Shown piece by piece: positions 60,553 to 64,000 of a DNA stretch of 64,000 nt. The stretch is from Trichaptum fuscoviolaceum. Its lineage: Eukaryota > Basidiomycota > Agaricomycetes > Hymenochaetales > Trichaptaceae. Positions within the stretch are counted from its first letter, which is position 1; each line of letters begins with the position of its first letter. The notes below the pieces were generated by a model. That model did not search any database. It was not told where the DNA came from and was given only the letters and a program-made list of their open reading frames with translations. The stretch is from NCBI GenBank assembly GCA_910574455.1, contig CAJSYZ010000008.1, positions 1,614,707-1,678,706 of the forward strand. The letters run 5' to 3'. The position numbers were made by a program, and so were the translations under genes.

Positions 60553-62998
60553 ATGCCAGACAATAGGAAGCGTCCGCGCATCCCGAAACTTGAAGGTGAG
60601 CCTGAGTTTGAGTCGGACCCCTCGCCGGTTCTGACAATTATTTCGAAGAATCCGAATCCGAGTCGGAGCGCGTTTCTGTCGAGCGTCGTTCCAGTGGTAA
60701 TCGGAATGCCCATGAACGTCACTATTCACCGCCGTATTCAACAGAAACACTCAGGCTGGCACAGGAAGGACAGAAGTAATAAACGGAGGAGGAACGATCA
60801 TGAGCACAGTCCCACGAGCACTCCGGGGCCGAGCCGTACTAGTACCAGCGCCAGTGGGCAATACCAAGACAGGACCAGCTCTTCATACCCTGTGGAGGCG
60901 TACCGCGACTATAAAGACAGCGTTCGCGAAGACAAATATACACCTCATATAAATTTGGGAACAGTCACTGGCGCCAGTGGCTTTCGAGGGTGTGACCAGA
61001 ACTCTGGTTCACCGAGTTCCTATCCCTCCTCCCGGGAGGTTGCGCAGAACAATCCGACTGCTCCAAGTAGGATCAGTGTTCCACGGACTCTTCGCATTAG
61101 CGTCTTTAAGTCGTCAACCCCTTCACCTGCTCCTCGGTCTGGAGTTAGCAACAGCCCACTTAGTACTCCAAATGACATCTTGTCGGATATGCGTTCTAAA
61201 GTGATTACTGCCCAAAACTCTATGAGCAGTTCGCCGGCAATTGGAGTATCGGATTCTAAAGTTGATAATGTCGATCAAAGCGAAGGTAACGCATTCTTCC
61301 TCCCTTTCCTATCATAGTCTGTGTCCAAAGCTAACCCTTCACTGGCACAGAAAACATCAAATCGGCTCACTTGATAACAAAGAGTCCATCTCATTCGCCA
61401 ACCCCCTCTGAGCTCGCGCCCTTATACGATCCAAATGCAGGAGTCAAGCAGCTGAAAAAATGGGAGGACTTTCATAAAAAGGATTCCAATGAATTGAGGG
61501 CTCGAGTTACGGATTTGGAGAAGAGGTTTGCCGTGATGGAAGGAGTCCAGAAGAACGTTGCAGATACTTTAAATGACGTATCAGCGTCAATCGATCTCGT
61601 GGAAGACAAAATGTCTGGGGTAAGTAACATGATCACATTTCTAAAAAGAGTGACATCTAAAAACATACCCTTGTTAGTCACGGCAAGCAGGCGACGCTGT
61701 AAGAAATGAGGAAGATTTTAGATAATCTACTGACCTACCTCCGGGAAGGCTCTGCAATTGTCCTTGATTTCACTGGCGAGGACGTAAAGAGAACCCAGCA
61801 CTTAGCGTCATCCCGTCCCGGCGCTCCCAATTACTTTGCCGCCGATTTTATGCATTGCATGACGTCATGCATGAACACTTTAAACGACACCTTCTTTACC
61901 TGCCACCTGTTCCCCCGACACATCCTGATGCCGGTCGTAAATTATACACTGTGGAAAAAGACCCACCACATGTCCAATTTATCCGGAATCGTGCAACTCA
62001 GCAACGTGCAAAAAAGTGTTACGACGAATCTCATGAGACCAAAATAACTGCTTTCCGGTTCTTTCTACCATATTTCCAGCTCCATTACAACGCACTTTAC
62101 GATTTCATCGTAGAAATTGACAAACTCCTCCAACAATGGGCAGCTCTTCAACATAATTTCAAGCCCAATGCAGAGGGAAAGGCTCTACTTAATGACGGTG
62201 GACAACCCAGGAACTTTCGTAACGCCTGCGGTCGAACTGTTTGGGGGATTGCCTCAGGCACGCCCTCAGCCTGACGTTCACAAGCATCTAGTCTTTAAAG
62301 ACTCGGAGATTGGACGGAGACTGGCGCTCACACTTTGGGACAAGGTCGTCGCACTCCATAACGGTGAAGAAGTGCCGGACCTTGTCAAGTCCGACAACGA
62401 TCACATCAAATTTGTTGAATACATGAAAAGGACCTTGGGGGCCTTGGGGGCCTTGGGGCCTAATCCCTCTTCTCACGCTGATTTTTCGAACAACATCGAC
62501 TCAAGTCATGTCCGTCGCTTGGATAAGCTTCAGCGGAACTTGCTACATGGTTTTAAAATCGTCAAGAGGTGGTTGCAAATAGTCCTCAACGAGGATCTTT
62601 TCAACGCAGTCATGGGTAACTCGCTATTCCATTCAATCCGCCGCGTAATGAACGATATCATACATGCTCGGGAGGAGAGGACTGACGCAGTCCTTGACTC
62701 TATTGAGAAGTTCCCGGCTTACGTGATAAATACCCGCATTACCCGCTATGATGAATTTCAAGACCAACTGATGGCAACGGTGCGCGAGTTACATGACGAT
62801 ATACCACCCGGAGCGAGGGTTACGGCCGGGGCTTCGACTGCCAGGACGAGTTTATCACCGGAAGAGATCTACAACTCACAGTATCGCGATTATCTAAGCG
62901 AAGTGATAAACCGAAAGCCTGAGGATATTGTCACATCGATGTATCTTCCTAATGGCAAGCAGGAAGAAAGGTCTCCTTCTAGAAACAGTTACTACTAA
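60553..62998 (+). pseudogene. Decayed accessory gene (coiled-coil region), function unknown
   Basis: Starts MPDNRKRPRIPKLEGEPE; a clean intron (GTAACG at 61286 to ACAG at 61350) leads to QLKKWEDFHKKDSNELRARV then TDLEKRFAVMEGVQKNV, which looks coiled-coil. After 61,620 the model fails: the conserved-looking text passes from one frame to another at about 61,865 (ADFMHD) and 62,200 without splice sites. The last part, 62,201-62,998 (AVELFGGLPQARPQPD ... SRNSYY), is open in one frame. It contains a tandem decamer CCTTGGGGGC (62,430-62,460). I do not recognise a family. It is either a decayed gene or one with several unseen introns. Confidence 0.4.
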
Positions 62999-63445
62999 TA
63001 GCTGTTGCGGGCTGGACTCGGAGGTGAAGCTGAAGCTATGACTTGGAGTTCCCATGTAATCTTTGCGCTATGCTAGTGTCTACAGTTTTTCCTTGTGTCA
63101 CTTTTTGATTTGCTGATAATAACATTACCTTGACCAACCTGAATGAAATACTACTGCCATGATATCATTGCCAGTGTACCACTAGTAGTATACTGTACAA
63201 CTTGAAAGCAAGCCAAGAACACCATAACTTGAAGTTGAAGTTAAAACAGTGTCATGGTACTAGTCTTTAAGAGCCGATGCTGCAATGCCAGTGTAGTACT
63301 ACGTTAAATAGCGTAGTACTAAGGTCTGTTTCGTCTAGTACATCCTTTTGTTTCATTGCCATATCCGAGTCCTCACTCGTAAGTTTCAATATAGTACATT
63401 CAAGGTTGTGTATGCTAATTGAAAAGCTTTACTTCAAGTTAGTAA
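62999..63445. other. Simple-sequence spacer
   Basis: Contains an imperfect palindrome GTAGTACTACG/GCGTAGTACTA (63,296-63,322) and CTTGAAGTTGAAG bits. No gene. Confidence 0.5.
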
Positions 63446-64000
63446 TCATTGTCTAGTTTCGTAAAATGTTTCGTGCATGTGCATGTCAGCAAATCTGTTA
63501 ACGTAGAATCTATCGTAAAAGTCCAGGGATTCCTCAGGTGTCAATGACTTCGGAGGAGATTCGTCACCCTTCGGGACCCCAAGGAGGTGAGCTAAACGAA
63601 AGATGTCCCCTATATCTATCACAGACAGCTTCGGAGCCTTGCAGTGACGGTGATAGTGATGTCTGCCACTGCCATTCACTCCGGGACAGCGTCCGACACA
63701 GGCGGTAGAGCTCTCCAACTCATATGCTGGTTCAACTATCCACATTCTTGTTTTCGGGTCGGGCGATTCTCCAACACGCTTGAAAAACTGGACGAGAGCG
63801 CATTCCTGACGTTCCACTTTAACGGTGAATGAGAAAAGAAGTATAACCCTGGCAACTCTCATTCCTGCGAACCCCTGTTTGCGGGAACCACCTCGGACAA
63901 GAACTGCATCTCGTCGAGGTTTTCCGCGCCAAGAGGGACTGGACCTGATCACCTCCCTCATTGCTTGTTCTATAGGGATCGATTCACCACGATACGCAAA
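63446..64000 (-). CDS. C-terminal end of a Plavaka-like (CACTA-related) transposase, partial
   Basis: Minus-strand frame open from the window edge to the TAG at 63446. It reads RSSPSWRGKPRRDAVLV, VARVILLFSFTVKVERQECA, LVQFFKRVGESPDPKTRMWI, KLSVIDIGDIFRLAHLLGV and ends FYVNRFADMHMHETFY. This order (SSP-W-RGK-R-D, CALV-FF-VG--PD--T-MW, IRAAHL-like, YVN-F-D-H-HE) is the end of Plavaka-type transposases common in basidiomycetes. Assignment is from memory of the family. The catalytic domain lies outside the window, so activity cannot be judged. Confidence 0.5.
   Translation of the reverse strand, partial: FAYRGESIPIEQAMREVIRSSPSWRGKPRRDAVLVRGGSRKQGFAGMRVARVILLFSFTVKVERQECALVQFFKRVGESPDPKTRMWIVEPAYELESSTACVGRCPGVNGSGRHHYHRHCKAPKLSVIDIGDIFRLAHLLGVPKGDESPPKSLTPEESLDFYDRFYVNRFADMHMHETFYETRQ

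Overview
The window is nuclear DNA from a filamentous basidiomycete, most likely a wood-decaying agaricomycete. The evidence is dense short introns (about 50-60 nt), a secreted GH7 cellobiohydrolase with a CBM1, fungal-type housekeeping orthologues (ERG28, COQ9, PWP1, HCR1, RSP5, NOP15, IWS1, RPT2), a chromodomain-family Ty3/gypsy element and a Plavaka-like transposon end. The species cannot be fixed from sequence alone. Exon borders below were read by eye from splice consensus, frame continuity and family alignment from memory. CDS spans include introns.

Layout. 1-22.7 kb is a compact gene-rich block: a PPS1-like dual-specificity phosphatase (5' end may lie outside), ERG28, an F-box/LRR protein, a single-TM orphan, a C-terminally anchored protein, COQ9 and PWP1 on a 135-bp shared promoter, eIF3j/HCR1, an alpha/beta-hydrolase whose nucleophile serine is replaced, and the cellobiohydrolase with its TATA box. 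22.7-27.9 kb is gene-poor and holds repeat copy A. 27.9-38.1 kb holds an MFS (Dal5/ACS-type) transporter, the HECT ligase RSP5, a Sec14-type protein and NOP15. They are followed by the broken 3' half of a serine carboxypeptidase and repeat copy B, which is inverted relative to A. 43.4-46.0 kb is an F-box protein, and 48.6-52.0 kb holds IWS1 and the proteasome ATPase RPT2. From 52 kb to the end is a mobile-element island: a complete Ty3/gypsy element with apparently identical 576-bp LTRs and a 5-bp target duplication, a remnant of a WRN-type exonuclease gene, a decayed accessory gene in a TAC-rich landscape, and the C-terminal end of a Plavaka-like transposase running off the window.

Most interesting. 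(1) The ~1.65-kb inverted repeat pair A/B contains two tandem ~170-nt modules that fold into several hairpins. Paired substitutions between the four module copies keep the stems intact, which suggests a structured RNA. (2) The Ty3/gypsy element has an 11-nt primer-binding site complementary to its own predicted 5' transcript end (Tf1-like self-priming), a GGGTTTT -1 frameshift site at the gag/pol junction, and a chromodomain that sits out of frame with pol.
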